DNA of 64,000 nucleotides from Pseudomonas helleri. Its GTDB lineage: Bacteria; Pseudomonadota; Gammaproteobacteria; Pseudomonadales; Pseudomonadaceae. The position numbers and the translations under genes were made by a program. The notes under the pieces were generated by a model that saw nothing but the letters and a program-made list of their open reading frames with translations, was not told the DNA's origin and did not search any database. The stretch lies in contig NZ_WIWC01000003.1 of the NCBI RefSeq assembly GCF_009600315.1, forward strand, positions 62,001 to 126,000, in the 5' to 3' direction. This document shows positions 45,660 to 58,657 of this stretch, one piece after another; the first letter of the stretch is position 1, and each line of letters starts with the position of its first letter.

Positions 45660-45699
45660 AGGCATAAAAAAACCGACGTTTAGTCGGTTTTTTTATGCC
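45660..45699. terminator. Strong bidirectional terminator between plsC and the MFS gene
   Basis: A perfect 18-bp stem (AGGCATAAAAAAACCGAC and its inverse) with the loop GTTTA, and with A and T tracts within the arms, sits between the convergent plsC and MFS genes. Confidence 0.9.
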
Positions 45700-45721
45700 T
45701 GATACTTCCATCGTTAGTGGC

Positions 45722-45742
45722 CCCTCTCCCTCCGGGAGAGGG
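45722..45742. repeat. Single hairpin related to the cox-operon array
   Basis: CCCTCTCCCTCCGGGAGAGGG is the same palindrome as the hairpin of the tandem array at 11.5-11.9 kb, here as a lone copy near the 3' end of the MFS gene. It shows the element is dispersed in this genome. Confidence 0.75.
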
Positions 45743-45757
45743 TAAAACGGCGCAAGT

Positions 45758-47380
45758 TCAAACCTTATCGATATTCACATTTCTGGTTTCCTTGAGAAAC
45801 AACATCCCAACCACAAAACTGACGCCCGTAATCACTATCGGGTACCACAACCCATAAAAAATATCCCCGGTGTACACCACCAAAGCAAAGGACACGGTCG
45901 GCAGAAAGCCACCGAACCAACCGTTGCCAATGTGGTAGGGCAGTGACATAGAGGTATAACGAATGCGGGTCGGGAACAGCTCCACCATCACTGCCGCAAG
46001 CGGGCCGTAAGTCATGGTGGCGATCAGGGTCAGAAGCACCATGATGAGTACCACCATCGGTTCGTTCACCGAACTCGCGTCAGCCTTGGCCGGATAGCCG
46101 GCCTCTGTTATCGCTGCACGCAGGGCCGCTTCGTCAAAACCACTGATTTTCTGTTCACCGACCGAAACCTGTACTCCTGTGCCGGGGGCAGCAGCTTGTG
46201 AGGTGTAGGGCAAACCTTGTTTCACCAGAAAGGTTTTAACCTTGTCGCACGGGCTGTCAAAACGCGCCTTACCCACCGGATCAAACTGAAAGGTGCAGGT
46301 GGATGGATCTGCCATCACCACAATCGGTGATTGACGGCTGGCCGTATCAATCTGCGGGTTCGCGTAATGACTTAGCGCTTTGAACAACGGAAAGTACAGC
46401 ACGGTGGCCAGTAACAGGCCCAACATCAGAATGGGTTTGCGCCCTACACGGTCAGACAGCCAACCAAAGAAGATAAAGAAGGGCGCACCAATTACCACGC
46501 TGATAATCAGCAGCATATTGGCTTGTGCCGGATCCATCTTGAGCATCTGAGTGAGGAAGAACAGCACGTAGAACTGCGCCGTATAGAACGTCACGGCTTG
46601 GCCCGCGTTTATGCCGAACAGAGCAATCAGCACAATTTTCAGGTTTTCCCATTTGCCGAACGACTCACGGATCGGCGATTTGCTTGTTTTTCCTTCGGCT
46701 TTCATTTTCGCGAAGGCAGGCGACTCATGCATGCTCATGCGGATCCAGGTAGAAATACCCAGCAGCACAATGGACAGCAGGAACGGCAAGCGCCAGCCCC
46801 AGACCTCAAACTGATCACCTGTGAGGTAGCGGCAGCTCAGCACGACCACCAACGAGAGCAGCAGGCCCAAGGTGGCGGTTGATTGAATCCAGCTGGTATT
46901 GAAACCACGCTTGCGTGGGGCGGCATGTTCGGCCACGTATGTGGCAGCCCCACCGTATTCACCACCCAGCGCCAACCCTTGCAGCATGCGCAACACCACC
47001 AGCATGATCGGGGCGGCAATGCCAATGCTGGCGTAAGTCGGCAGCAGACCCACTGCAAAAGTGGATATGCCCATCAGAATGATGGTCATGAGAAAGGTAT
47101 ATTTTCGCCCGATCATGTCGCCTAAGCGGCCAAAGACCAACGCGCCAAATGGGCGCACCAAAAACCCCGCAGCAAAAGCCATCAACGCAAAGATAAACGC
47201 AGTGGTGTCGTTAACCCCGGCAAAAAACTGCTTGCTCAGGACCGTGGCCAAAGCGCCATACAAGAAAAAGTCATACCACTCGAATACGGTTCCGAGGGAT
47301 GACGCAAAAATAATCTTACGTTCTTCACGGCCGGTTGTTCCCTTGGCGGGAGCGGCGGTTTGTGCAAGTGAGTCCGACAT
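45758..47380 (-). CDS. MFS transporter, metabolite:H+ symporter family, with large insert
   Basis: 540 residues from the ATG complementary to 47378-47380 (GAGGG upstream); the TTG two codons earlier is less likely. The N-terminal half has the family marks IIFASSLGTVFEWYDFFLYG, GRLGDMIGRKYTFLMTI and LRMLQGLALGGEYGGAATYVAEH; the second half has GWLSDRVGRKPIL. Between these and the last helices is a hydrophilic loop of roughly 100 residues (about 345-445) with two cysteines, unusual for a 12-helix MFS protein. MHS members import organic acids or osmolytes with protons; the substrate is unknown. It lies 90 bp downstream of a GMC oxidoreductase, perhaps as uptake and oxidation of one compound. Confidence 0.9.
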   Translation of the reverse strand: MSDSLAQTAAPAKGTTGREERKIIFASSLGTVFEWYDFFLYGALATVLSKQFFAGVNDTTAFIFALMAFAAGFLVRPFGALVFGRLGDMIGRKYTFLMTIILMGISTFAVGLLPTYASIGIAAPIMLVVLRMLQGLALGGEYGGAATYVAEHAAPRKRGFNTSWIQSTATLGLLLSLVVVLSCRYLTGDQFEVWGWRLPFLLSIVLLGISTWIRMSMHESPAFAKMKAEGKTSKSPIRESFGKWENLKIVLIALFGINAGQAVTFYTAQFYVLFFLTQMLKMDPAQANMLLIISVVIGAPFFIFFGWLSDRVGRKPILMLGLLLATVLYFPLFKALSHYANPQIDTASRQSPIVVMADPSTCTFQFDPVGKARFDSPCDKVKTFLVKQGLPYTSQAAAPGTGVQVSVGEQKISGFDEAALRAAITEAGYPAKADASSVNEPMVVLIMVLLTLIATMTYGPLAAVMVELFPTRIRYTSMSLPYHIGNGWFGGFLPTVSFALVVYTGDIFYGLWYPIVITGVSFVVGMLFLKETRNVNIDKV

Positions 47381-47470
47381 ATTCAATGCCCTCGGCCTTG
47401 TAGGCCACAGTGATTATTGTTGTTGTCCACTGTCGGTTTCGGATGACTGCGACCGAAACCACGATCGCCT

Positions 47471-49126
47471 TCAGGCGACCGGTATTACTGTTTCACGAAT
47501 GTGGTCTGTTTCTTTTGTATGAATACGTACGGCAAGAATCATCTGTGCAGCTTTCTCTCCAATCATCAGCGTAGGTGAACACGTATTGCCCGACACAATA
47601 GTGGGCATGATTGACGCATCTGCGACTCTCAATCCTGCAACACCGTGAACCCGCAACTCGGCATCCACCACCGCCTCAGTGTCCTGGCCCATGCGGCACG
47701 TGCCCACCGGGTGAAAGATTGTGGTCCCTATGCGGGCGGCAGCTTCGTGCAACTGCTGCTCTGTTTGCAATTCAATGCCCGGCAAATACTCTTCGGGGCA
47801 GAAAGCCTGGAGCGCAGGGTTTGCGATAATTTTTCGGGTTAGGCGGATGGCATCGGCGGCCACCTTTAAATCGTCTGGATGGCTCAGGTAATTAGGGTCG
47901 ATCAAGGGGGCGTCGTCAGGGTTGGCAGAGCGAATATCAATACGCCCCCGACTTTTGGGCCGCAAGTTACACACCGATGCCGTAAATGCCGGGAAGGTAT
48001 GTAACGGTTCGCCAAAGCGCTCAAGTGAAAGAGGTTGCACGTGGTACTGCAAGTTTGCGGAAGGTTGCCCGGGATCAGATTTAACGAACGCCCCGAGTTG
48101 GCTCGGCGCCATCGCCAGTGGACCACTGCGGTCGTAGGCATAACGCAGGCCCATACCGACTTTTCCCCACAGGCTGTTCGCTACTTGGTTCAGGGTTCGA
48201 GCATTCGTCAGTTTGAAGATCAGCCGCAATTGAAGATGGTCTTGCAAGTTGCCGCCTACGCCAGGCAATTCATGCACAACGGTTATTCCCATACTTTCCA
48301 GCAAAGGGCGAGGGCCGATACCGGAGCGCTGCAAGATGCCTGGAGAACTGACTGCTCCGGCACACAAAATAATTTCTCGGCGCGCGGTGAACATCGTCTC
48401 GGCACCCTTCCAGCGGGCGCGCACCTGTGTGGCGCGAAGGTTTTCAAGCACCACCTTGTCGACTCGAACATGGGTCAAGACAGTCAAATTCGGGTGCTTG
48501 AGCACGGGCCGCAGGAAAGCCTTGGATGCATTCCAGCGCACACCGGCACGTTGATTGACCTGAAAGTATCCACAGCCCTGGTTATCGCCGGTGTTGAAGT
48601 CCGCAACGGTGGGAATCCCGCTTTGGGCAGCAGCCTCCCGGAACGCATCCAGAATCGACCACGAGTAGCGCTGTTGCTCAACCCGCCATTCACCACCCGC
48701 ACCGTGTAAGTCCGAATCGCCGCCATGGTGTTTTTCGCTGCGTTTAAATAACGGCAAAACATCTTTCCAGGCCCAGCCAGGGTTACCTTGCTCGGCCCAA
48801 CGGTCGTAATCGCTTGCCTGGCCTCGCATGTAAATCATGCCGTTGATTGACGAACTACCGCCCAGAACTTTGCCTCGGGGATAACTCAGGCTGCGACCTT
48901 GCAAACCGGCCTGCGCTTCGGTTTTAAAGCACCAGTCGGTACGCGGATTGCCGATGCAGTAGAGGTAACCCACAGGAATATGTATCCACGGGTAGTTGTC
49001 TTCACCACCCGCTTCAAGCAGCAGTACGTTGTTTTTGGAATCAGCAGACAGCCGATTCGCCAGTACAGAGCCTGCGGGTCCTGCGCCCACAATGATGTAG
49101 TCGTACACCTGATTGGCTGATGGCAT
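47471..49126 (-). CDS. GMC-family FAD-dependent oxidoreductase (choline/alcohol dehydrogenase-like)
   Basis: 551 residues. The N-terminal FAD-binding motif is IIVGAGPAGSVLANRL; the GMC signatures follow as GKVLGGSSSINGMIYMRG and GAVSSPGILQRSGIGP. The active-site region has HPVGTCRMG, containing the conserved histidine, and the C terminus GLRVADASIMPTIVSGNTCSPTLMIGEKAA holds the second catalytic position (N rather than H in SGNTCSPT). Such enzymes oxidise alcohols to aldehydes; choline, glycerol-like and long-chain or aromatic alcohols are possible substrates. Paired with the MHS transporter on the same strand. Confidence 0.93.
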   Translation of the reverse strand: MPSANQVYDYIIVGAGPAGSVLANRLSADSKNNVLLLEAGGEDNYPWIHIPVGYLYCIGNPRTDWCFKTEAQAGLQGRSLSYPRGKVLGGSSSINGMIYMRGQASDYDRWAEQGNPGWAWKDVLPLFKRSEKHHGGDSDLHGAGGEWRVEQQRYSWSILDAFREAAAQSGIPTVADFNTGDNQGCGYFQVNQRAGVRWNASKAFLRPVLKHPNLTVLTHVRVDKVVLENLRATQVRARWKGAETMFTARREIILCAGAVSSPGILQRSGIGPRPLLESMGITVVHELPGVGGNLQDHLQLRLIFKLTNARTLNQVANSLWGKVGMGLRYAYDRSGPLAMAPSQLGAFVKSDPGQPSANLQYHVQPLSLERFGEPLHTFPAFTASVCNLRPKSRGRIDIRSANPDDAPLIDPNYLSHPDDLKVAADAIRLTRKIIANPALQAFCPEEYLPGIELQTEQQLHEAAARIGTTIFHPVGTCRMGQDTEAVVDAELRVHGVAGLRVADASIMPTIVSGNTCSPTLMIGEKAAQMILAVRIHTKETDHIRETVIPVA

Positions 49127-49324
49127 CTAAGACCTCGCGCCTTTTATTTATTGTTCAGTCTGCACCATCCTATTGAATAATTTTAGGTTGAATAGATGCG
49201 ATTTCACCTACGGCTTGTGCGTTTTTGCACAGCAGGTTTATCCACGTAAAAAAAAACCGCCCCATCTTGAGATGGGGCGGTTTTTTTAAACTGTGGATAA
49301 ACATCTACCCCAGTCAGTCACACA
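49127..49324. other. gyrB to GMC-gene spacer with DnaA-box-like sites
   Basis: 198 bp between gyrB and the downstream GMC gene on the same strand. Besides the gyrB terminator it contains a perfect DnaA box on the minus strand (TGTGGATAA, 49292-49300), a one-mismatch box (TTATCCACG, 49238-49246) and TTTTGCACA (49223-49231). The GMC promoter must lie here too. Confidence 0.6.
49248..49290. terminator. Intrinsic terminator after gyrB
   Basis: CCGCCCCATC pairs with GATGGGGCGG across TTGA, flanked by an A tract and a T tract, so it can work in both directions. It ends the dnaA-dnaN-recF-gyrB transcript, read on the minus strand. Confidence 0.95.
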
Positions 49325-52851
<3,527 letters not shown>

Positions 52852-52872
52852 CTAGCGCAGGCTGTGCATAAG

Positions 52873-53976
52873 TTACAGGCGCATCGGCATAACGACATAT
52901 GCCGAATCGTCGTTATCAGACTCTTGCACCAAGGCACTGCTGTTGGAGTCAGACAGAATCAAACGCACTTGTTCTGTGGTCATTACGCCCAACACGTCCA
53001 GCAAGTAGCTCACGTTAAAGCCGATTTCCAGCGAGCCGCCGTTGTAGTCCACGCCAACTTCTTCTTCAGCTTCTTCCTGCTCCGGGTTGTTGGCCTGGAT
53101 TTTCAATTGGCCATTGGCCAATTGCAGACGAATACCGCGGTACTTTTCGTTAGACAGAATCGCAGTACGACTAAACGCTTCGCGCAATGCCTGACGGTCA
53201 CCAATCACAATCTTGTCGCCGCCTTTAGGCAGGACGCGTTCGTAATCCGGGAACTTGCCGTCAACCAGTTTAGAGGTGAACGTGAATTCACCGGTGGTCG
53301 CACGAATGTGGTGAGCGCCCAGCACAATGCTCACTTCGCCATCAGGCTCAGTCAGTAAACGCGCCAGCTCAAGAATACCCTTGCGCGGGACAATCACTTG
53401 GTGACGGTCTGGTTGACCAATATCGGCTTTCATCGAGCACATGGCCAAACGGTGACCATCAGTTGCCACTGCGCGAATGATGCCGGCAGAGACTTCCAGC
53501 AACATGCCGTTGAGGTAGTAACGGACATCCTGCTGAGCCATGGCGAAGCTGGTACGTTCAATCAGGCGACGTAGTTTGCTTTGCTGCAGATTGCAGGTCA
53601 GCGAGCCTGGGCCTTCTTCAACAGTCGGGAAATCATTGGCTGGCAATGTCGACAGTGTAAAACGGCTACGACCTGCTTTAACGACCAGCTTCTGATCATC
53701 AAGCTTGATGTCGATCAGCGCATCGTTGGGCAAGCTTTTACAGATGTCCATCAGCTTGCGCGCAGGTACGGTGATTTCGCCAGGTTCAGCCGGCTCTTCA
53801 AGCTGTACGCGACCCACCAGTTCGACTTCAAGATCGGTACCGGTCAGCGACAGTTGCTGGCCTTCGACAACCAACAGCACGTTGGACAATACCGGCAAGG
53901 TCTGGCGGCGTTCAACGACGCCTGCGACCAGTTGCAGGGGTTTCAACAGGGCTTCGCGTTGAATGGTGAAATGCAT
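52873..53976 (-). CDS. dnaN: DNA polymerase III beta subunit (sliding clamp)
   Basis: 367 residues, the standard length. It starts MHFTIQREALLKPLQLVAGVVERRQTLPVLSNVL and ends with the usual clamp C terminus SAYVVMPMRL, which binds clamp-loader and polymerase partners. Three repeated clamp domains are visible. It tethers Pol III and recruits repair and regulatory factors such as Hda. AAGGGA precedes the ATG. 38 bp separate it from dnaA; 21 bp from recF. Confidence 0.98.
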   Translation of the reverse strand: MHFTIQREALLKPLQLVAGVVERRQTLPVLSNVLLVVEGQQLSLTGTDLEVELVGRVQLEEPAEPGEITVPARKLMDICKSLPNDALIDIKLDDQKLVVKAGRSRFTLSTLPANDFPTVEEGPGSLTCNLQQSKLRRLIERTSFAMAQQDVRYYLNGMLLEVSAGIIRAVATDGHRLAMCSMKADIGQPDRHQVIVPRKGILELARLLTEPDGEVSIVLGAHHIRATTGEFTFTSKLVDGKFPDYERVLPKGGDKIVIGDRQALREAFSRTAILSNEKYRGIRLQLANGQLKIQANNPEQEEAEEEVGVDYNGGSLEIGFNVSYLLDVLGVMTTEQVRLILSDSNSSALVQESDNDDSAYVVMPMRL

Positions 53977-54014
53977 GGTCTAGTCCCTTGCCTTAATAAG
54001 CTGCGGTGTTGTCA

Positions 54015-55532
54015 TCAGGTTGTCAGTGTACGCAGCAGGTTCTTGTAGTCCTCACGGATGTCCGCGTCGGACTCCTTGAGTTCGTTGATCTTGCGGCATG
54101 CGTGCAAAACCGTGGTGTGATCACGACCGCCAAACACATCGCCGATTTCCGGCAGGCTGTGGTTGGTCAGTTCTTTGGACAGAGCCATCGCGACCTGTCG
54201 AGGACGCGCCACCGAGCGCGAGCGGCGCTTGGAGAGCAAGTCCGAAATTTTGATCTTGTAGTACTCAGCCACTGTGCGCTGGATGTTATCCACAGACACC
54301 AGCTTGTCTTGCAGCGCCAGCAAGTCTTTAAGGGATTCGCGAATCAGCTCGATGGTGATGTCACGGCCCATGAAGTGCGAGTGAGCAATCACGCGTTTGA
54401 GCGCGCCTTCAAGCTCGCGCACGTTGGAACGGATGCGCTGTGCGATAAAGAAGGCGGCATCGTGAGGCAAGTCGACTTTGGCCTGATCGGCCTTTTTCAT
54501 CAGGATCGCCACACGTGTTTCAAGCTCAGGGGGTTCAACCGCTACGGTCAAGCCCCAACCAAAGCGTGATTTTAAGCGCTCTTCGAGGCCTTCGATCTCT
54601 TTGGGGTAACGGTCACTGGTCAGAATCACTTGCTGACCGCCTTCAAGCAAGGCGTTGAAGGTGTGGAAAAACTCCTCCTGAGACCGTTCTTTACGGGCAA
54701 AGAATTGAATGTCATCGATCAGCAGTGCATCCACCGAACGGTAGAAACGCTTGAACTCGTTGATAGCGTTGAGCTGCAAGGCCTTGACCATGTCCGCTAC
54801 AAAACGCTCCGAGTGCAGGTACACCACCTTGGCATTCGGATTCTTCTTTAACAGGTGATTACCCACCGCGTGCATCAAGTGAGTTTTACCCAGACCAACG
54901 CCGCCATAGAGGAAGAGCGGGTTGTACCCGTGTTTAGGGTTATCCGCGACTTGCCACGCCGCAGCGCGAGCCAGTTGGTTGGATTTACCTTCCACGAAGT
55001 TTTCGAAGGTAAACGTACGATTCAGATAGCTGGTGTGCTTCAGCGCACCTTCAACCTGAACGGTCCGTTGCTCGGCGCGAACAGGTGCCTGTTGCGAACT
55101 GGCACCCGCCATTGGATCAAAGCTGGCACGTGAAGGTTCTTCGCTCGCTGGCGCTACCGGTTTAGCGGCAGAAGCGGGAGCAGCCGTTGTGTTGACCGGA
55201 GCACTTGGCGCTGGAACCGGAGCTGGCGCCTGTTGAGAGGCGGCGGCGGCCAGTGGCGCATTGGGTGCTGCACGAGGTGCCGAGCTGCGTTTGCTGCCTA
55301 TTAATAAGGACAGCGCTGGCGCCATGCCGTTGCTGTGCTCGTTCAGCAACTCAAGCAAACGGCTCAAGTACTTCTCATTAACCCAGTCGAGTACAAACCG
55401 ATTGGGTGCATACACACGCAACTCGTCGCCTTCGGCTTCGACTTGTAGTGGACGGATCCAGGTGTTGAATTGCTGGGCAGGCAGCTCATCGCGCAAAAGC
55501 TCTACGCACTGCTGCCAAAGTTCCACTGACAC
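54015..55532 (-). CDS. dnaA: Chromosomal replication initiator protein DnaA
   Basis: 505 residues from a GTG complementary to 55530-55532 ([29 protein letters not shown]). Domain I is followed by a long low-complexity linker (domain II) rich in A and P at about 85-160; domain III is the AAA+ ATPase with Walker [10 protein letters not shown] and Walker [11 protein letters not shown]; domain IV is the helix-turn-helix with the DnaA signature [15 protein letters not shown]. It binds the TTATCCACA boxes upstream and opens the origin. A perfect DnaA box also lies inside the gene at 54286-54294. Confidence 0.98.
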   Translation of the reverse strand: MSVELWQQCVELLRDELPAQQFNTWIRPLQVEAEGDELRVYAPNRFVLDWVNEKYLSRLLELLNEHSNGMAPALSLLIGSKRSSAPRAAPNAPLAAAASQQAPAPVPAPSAPVNTTAAPASAAKPVAPASEEPSRASFDPMAGASSQQAPVRAEQRTVQVEGALKHTSYLNRTFTFENFVEGKSNQLARAAAWQVADNPKHGYNPLFLYGGVGLGKTHLMHAVGNHLLKKNPNAKVVYLHSERFVADMVKALQLNAINEFKRFYRSVDALLIDDIQFFARKERSQEEFFHTFNALLEGGQQVILTSDRYPKEIEGLEERLKSRFGWGLTVAVEPPELETRVAILMKKADQAKVDLPHDAAFFIAQRIRSNVRELEGALKRVIAHSHFMGRDITIELIRESLKDLLALQDKLVSVDNIQRTVAEYYKIKISDLLSKRRSRSVARPRQVAMALSKELTNHSLPEIGDVFGGRDHTTVLHACRKINELKESDADIREDYKNLLRTLTT

Positions 55533-56096
55533 GGATATCCCCTAAGTTGAAAGCCGGTGAGGCAAAAACAGGCGCCATTGTAGCGATCACTCGCGCACTT
55601 ATCCACATGTAGGTTGAGCCTCTATAAGAAGAACACCTATTTTTTCTGAGTAAAAAAGCGACAAATGGTATGTGCATAAGCTCTGTGGATAAGCAGGGCT
55701 AAGCCCGTTGCACAAGTAGGGTTGAAAGTCTGTGCGTAACTCGCCTGTGGATAAACCTGCCTTTCATACACAGCTTTTCCGAGGGCGCAGCACAGGCAGA
55801 GCACGGCTTGTGGACAACTTTGTCATCCCCTGAAAGCCTTGTCTTTTCAGGCCTACAGTGAGTTATCCACAGAAGATGGCGCCCCTAAGAGTAGTTACAT
55901 CTTTAAAAAAGCTTTAAATACTTCATTTTTTTATTTCTATAACTGGACGGCCATTGGTTTGGCTGAACAGGGGCGACATCTATTTAGCAGGAAAGGTTGG
56001 TTGGAAATTGACCTATGGGCCTGCATTCTCTAGAATCGCCGGTCTCTTAAAACGGGGGCCATTCCGGCCCGTTGTGGACGAACCAGGTAGCACGAC
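55533..56096. other. oriC: Replication origin oriC between dnaA and rpmH
   Basis: 564 bp without a gene and holding at least seven DnaA boxes. Perfect: 55599-55607 (+), 55684-55692 (-), 55746-55754 (-), 55863-55871 (+). Near-perfect: TGTGCATAA 55671-55679, TGTGCGTAA 55731-55739, TGTGGACAA 55809-55817, all minus strand. An AT-rich stretch at 55900-55945 follows the last box and is the likely unwinding element. Gene polarity diverges on either side (dnaA minus, rpmH plus). In P. aeruginosa and P. putida autonomously replicating fragments were mapped to this gap. Its right end also holds the rpmH promoter. Confidence 0.92.
56008..56036 (+). promoter_or_regulatory. rpmH promoter
   Basis: TTGACC (56008-56013) and TAGAAT (56031-56036) are separated by exactly 17 bp, a strong sigma-70 promoter about 55 bp upstream of rpmH and reading away from oriC. 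It should drive rpmH-rnpA-yidD-yidC. Confidence 0.85.
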
Positions 56097-56231
56097 ATGA
56101 AACGTACTTTCCAACCAAGCACTATCAAACGCGCCCGCACTCACGGTTTCCGTGCTCGCATGGCAACTAAAAACGGCCGTGCAGTCCTGTCGCGTCGCCG
56201 CGCCAAAGGCCGTGCACGTCTGGCAGTTTGA
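56097..56231 (+). CDS. rpmH: 50S ribosomal protein L34
   Basis: 44 residues, starting [19 protein letters not shown] and ending with the basic [12 protein letters not shown] of L34. It is the smallest gene of the window and is adjacent to rnpA, as in nearly all bacteria. Structural protein near the peptide exit part of 23S rRNA. Separated from the rnpA start by 10 bases. Confidence 0.98.
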   Translation: MKRTFQPSTIKRARTHGFRARMATKNGRAVLSRRRAKGRARLAV

Positions 56232-56241
56232 TAATCAGACA

Positions 56242-56649
56242 ATGGTGGTGAGTCAGGACTTCAGTCGGGAAAAGCGGTTACTCACTCCCCGACACTTCAA
56301 GGCAGTCTTTGACTCCCCCACCGGCAAGGTTCCGGGGAAAAATCTCCTGCTCCTTGCGCGTAGCAACGAACTGGATCACCCCCGCTTGGGGTTAGTGATC
56401 GGTAAAAAGAGCGTAAAGCTCTCCGTTGAGCGCAATCGCCTTAAGCGTTTGATGCGTGAATCGTTTCGTCTCCACCAGGATTTACTGGTTGGTTGGGATA
56501 TCGTTATCGTCGCGCGCAAAGGTTTGGGTGACGTAGAGAACCCCGAATTGATTCAGCATTTTGGCAAGCTCTGGAAGCGTCTGGCCCGTAACACGCCAGT
56601 TCCAGCGGTGAAATCCGAAACTGTAGGGGTAGGCAGTCCTGATGCGTAA
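56242..56649 (+). CDS. rnpA: Ribonuclease P protein component
   Basis: 135 residues from the ATG at 56242; GTG codons at 56245 and 56248 are equally plausible starts, and the second residue pattern [17 protein letters not shown] is the known N terminus. The RNR signature [13 protein letters not shown] is present. It assists the RNase P RNA in removing 5' leaders from pre-tRNAs. Overlaps yidD by 8 bp. Confidence 0.96.
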   Translation: MVVSQDFSREKRLLTPRHFKAVFDSPTGKVPGKNLLLLARSNELDHPRLGLVIGKKSVKLSVERNRLKRLMRESFRLHQDLLVGWDIVIVARKGLGDVENPELIQHFGKLWKRLARNTPVPAVKSETVGVGSPDA

Positions 56650-56887
56650 ACTGGCACTCGTTCCGATCCAGTTTTATCGTTATGCCATTAGTCCTTTGAT
56701 GGCCAGCCACTGCCGTTTCTACCCCAGTTGTTCCTGCTACGCGTTGGAAGCCATCGAAAATCATGGCGTTCTTCGCGGCGGCTGGCTGACCTTTCGTCGT
56801 TTAGGTCGCTGTCACCCGTGGAATCCCGGTGGTTACGACCCGGTTCCACCTATCCCTACCTCCCGTTCTTCTTCGATGGCCGAGTAA
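56642..56887 (+). CDS. yidD: Membrane protein insertion efficiency factor YidD
   Basis: 81 residues of the haemolytic-domain family (DUF37): [32 protein letters not shown] with its conserved cysteines, then [18 protein letters not shown] small membrane-associated protein that helps YidC insert proteins. It lies between rnpA (8-bp overlap) and yidC (2-bp gap). Confidence 0.96.
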   Translation: MRKLALVPIQFYRYAISPLMASHCRFYPSCSCYALEAIENHGVLRGGWLTFRRLGRCHPWNPGGYDPVPPIPTSRSSSMAE

Positions 56888-56889
56888 TC

Positions 56890-58578
56890 ATGGATATTAA
56901 ACGCACGATCCTGATCGTCGCTCTCGCAGTCGTGTCCTACGTTATGGTTCTCAAATGGAACCAGGACTACGGTCAAGCTGCCCTGCCGACTCAGAATGTT
57001 GCCGCCAGCAGCACCTCCGCGCCGGCTTTGCCCGACACGGCTACAGGTAACAATGCTGCTAACAGTGCCGATGTCCCGAGCGCCAATGCTGATACCAGCA
57101 CGCCAACCGAAACACCGGTTGCAGCTGCAAGCAAAGACCTCATCCATGTAAAAACGGATGTTCTGGATATCGCAATTGATCCACAGGGTGGTGACATTGC
57201 CCAGTTGCGACTGCCGCTTTACCCGCGTCGCCAGGATCGCCCGGATGTTCCATTCCAGCTGTTCGACAACGGTAACGAACGTACTTATCTGGCCCAAAGT
57301 GGCCTGACAGGTACTGATGGTCCGGATGCACGTGCAGGTGGTCGACCGGTTTTCAGCACTGAGAAAAAGACCTATGAACTGGCTCCAGGCCAGGATCAGA
57401 TGGTTGTTGATCTCAAATTCAGCGAAAACGGCGTTAACTACATCAAGCGCTTCACACTCAAGCGCGGCCTTTACGATGTACAAGTCACCTATTTGATTGA
57501 TAACGAGAGCGGCAAGCCGTGGAACGGCAACCTGTTCGCGCAATTGAAACGTGACGCCAGCTCAGATCCTTCTTCCAGCACCGCTACCGGTACAGCGACT
57601 TATCTGGGCGCTGCCCTGTGGACAAGTTCTGAGCCGTACAAAAAAGTGTCGATGAAAGATATCGACAAGGGCCAGCTGAAAGAAACCGTTCAGGGTGGCT
57701 GGGTAGCTTGGTTGCAACACTACTTTGTGACTGCGTGGATTCCTCAGAAGGGCGATAACAACGTCGTTCAGACCCGCAAAGACAGCCAAGGCAATTACAT
57801 CATCGGTTTCACTGGCCCAACGTTGACCGTTGAACCAGGTAAAACCGGCGAAACCAGCACAGTTCTGTACGCAGGTCCAAAAAGCCAGGCGGTACTCAAA
57901 GAGTTATCCCCAGGCCTGGAACTGACCGTTGACTATGGCTTCCTGTGGTTCATTGCTCAGCCTATCTTCTGGCTGCTGCAACAAATCCACAGCATTGTGG
58001 GTAACTGGGGCTGGTCAATCATCTTCTTGACCATGCTGATCAAAGGGATCTTCTTCCCTCTGTCGGCGGCCAGCTACAAGTCGATGGCTCGCATGCGCGC
58101 CGTGGCACCAAAACTGGCTGCTCTGAAAGAGCAGTTTGGTGATGACCGCCAAAAAATGTCGCAAGCGATGATGGAGCTGTACAAGAAAGAGAAGATTAAT
58201 CCACTGGGCGGCTGCTTGCCGATTCTGGTGCAGATGCCGGTCTTCCTGTCCTTGTATTGGGTACTTCTGGAAAGCGTTGAAATGCGCCAAGCGCCGTTCA
58301 TGCTCTGGATTACCGACCTGTCGATCAAAGACCCGTTCTTCATTCTGCCGATCATCATGGGCGCAACCATGTTCATCCAGCAGCGTCTTAACCCGACTCC
58401 GCCGGACCCGATGCAGGCCAAGGTGATGAAGCTGATGCCAATCATCTTCACCTTCTTCTTCCTGTGGTTCCCAGCAGGTCTGGTGCTGTACTGGGTTGTG
58501 AACAACTGCTTGTCCATCGCTCAACAGTGGTACATCACGCGTAAAGTTGAAGCGGCTACCAAAAAAGTCGCTGAGTAA
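56890..58578 (+). CDS. yidC: Membrane protein insertase YidC
   Basis: 562 residues from the ATG at 56890 (MDIKRTILIVALAVVSYVMVLKWNQDYG). The N-terminal membrane helix is followed by a low-complexity A/S/T-rich linker, a large periplasmic beta domain (about 85-340), and the conserved insertase core with five helices: FLWFIAQPIFWLLQQIHSIVGNWGWSII, KSMARMRAVAPKLAALKEQFGDDRQKMSQAMMELYKKEKINPLGGCLPILVQMPVFLSLYWVL. It inserts and folds inner-membrane proteins alone or with SecYEG. Ends at a terminator. Confidence 0.98.
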   Translation: MDIKRTILIVALAVVSYVMVLKWNQDYGQAALPTQNVAASSTSAPALPDTATGNNAANSADVPSANADTSTPTETPVAAASKDLIHVKTDVLDIAIDPQGGDIAQLRLPLYPRRQDRPDVPFQLFDNGNERTYLAQSGLTGTDGPDARAGGRPVFSTEKKTYELAPGQDQMVVDLKFSENGVNYIKRFTLKRGLYDVQVTYLIDNESGKPWNGNLFAQLKRDASSDPSSSTATGTATYLGAALWTSSEPYKKVSMKDIDKGQLKETVQGGWVAWLQHYFVTAWIPQKGDNNVVQTRKDSQGNYIIGFTGPTLTVEPGKTGETSTVLYAGPKSQAVLKELSPGLELTVDYGFLWFIAQPIFWLLQQIHSIVGNWGWSIIFLTMLIKGIFFPLSAASYKSMARMRAVAPKLAALKEQFGDDRQKMSQAMMELYKKEKINPLGGCLPILVQMPVFLSLYWVLLESVEMRQAPFMLWITDLSIKDPFFILPIIMGATMFIQQRLNPTPPDPMQAKVMKLMPIIFTFFFLWFPAGLVLYWVVNNCLSIAQQWYITRKVEAATKKVAE

Positions 58579-58600
58579 CTTACTCTGATAAGCACCACTC

Positions 58601-58625
58601 AAAACGCCCCCTAGTGGGGCGTTTT
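58601..58625 (+). terminator. Intrinsic terminator of the rpmH-yidC operon
   Basis: AAAACGCCCC pairs with GGGGCGTTTT across a short CTAGT loop, 22 bp after the yidC stop and before mnmE. The T run is short, so some read-through is likely. Confidence 0.85.
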
Positions 58626-58657
58626 GCTATCTGTCACTTTTGTTTTGAGGCCTCTTT

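Noticed and set aside
55839..56033. 64-codon ORF within oriC
   Set aside because: Overlaps the last DnaA box and the AT-rich element, has no ribosome binding site and no recognisable product.
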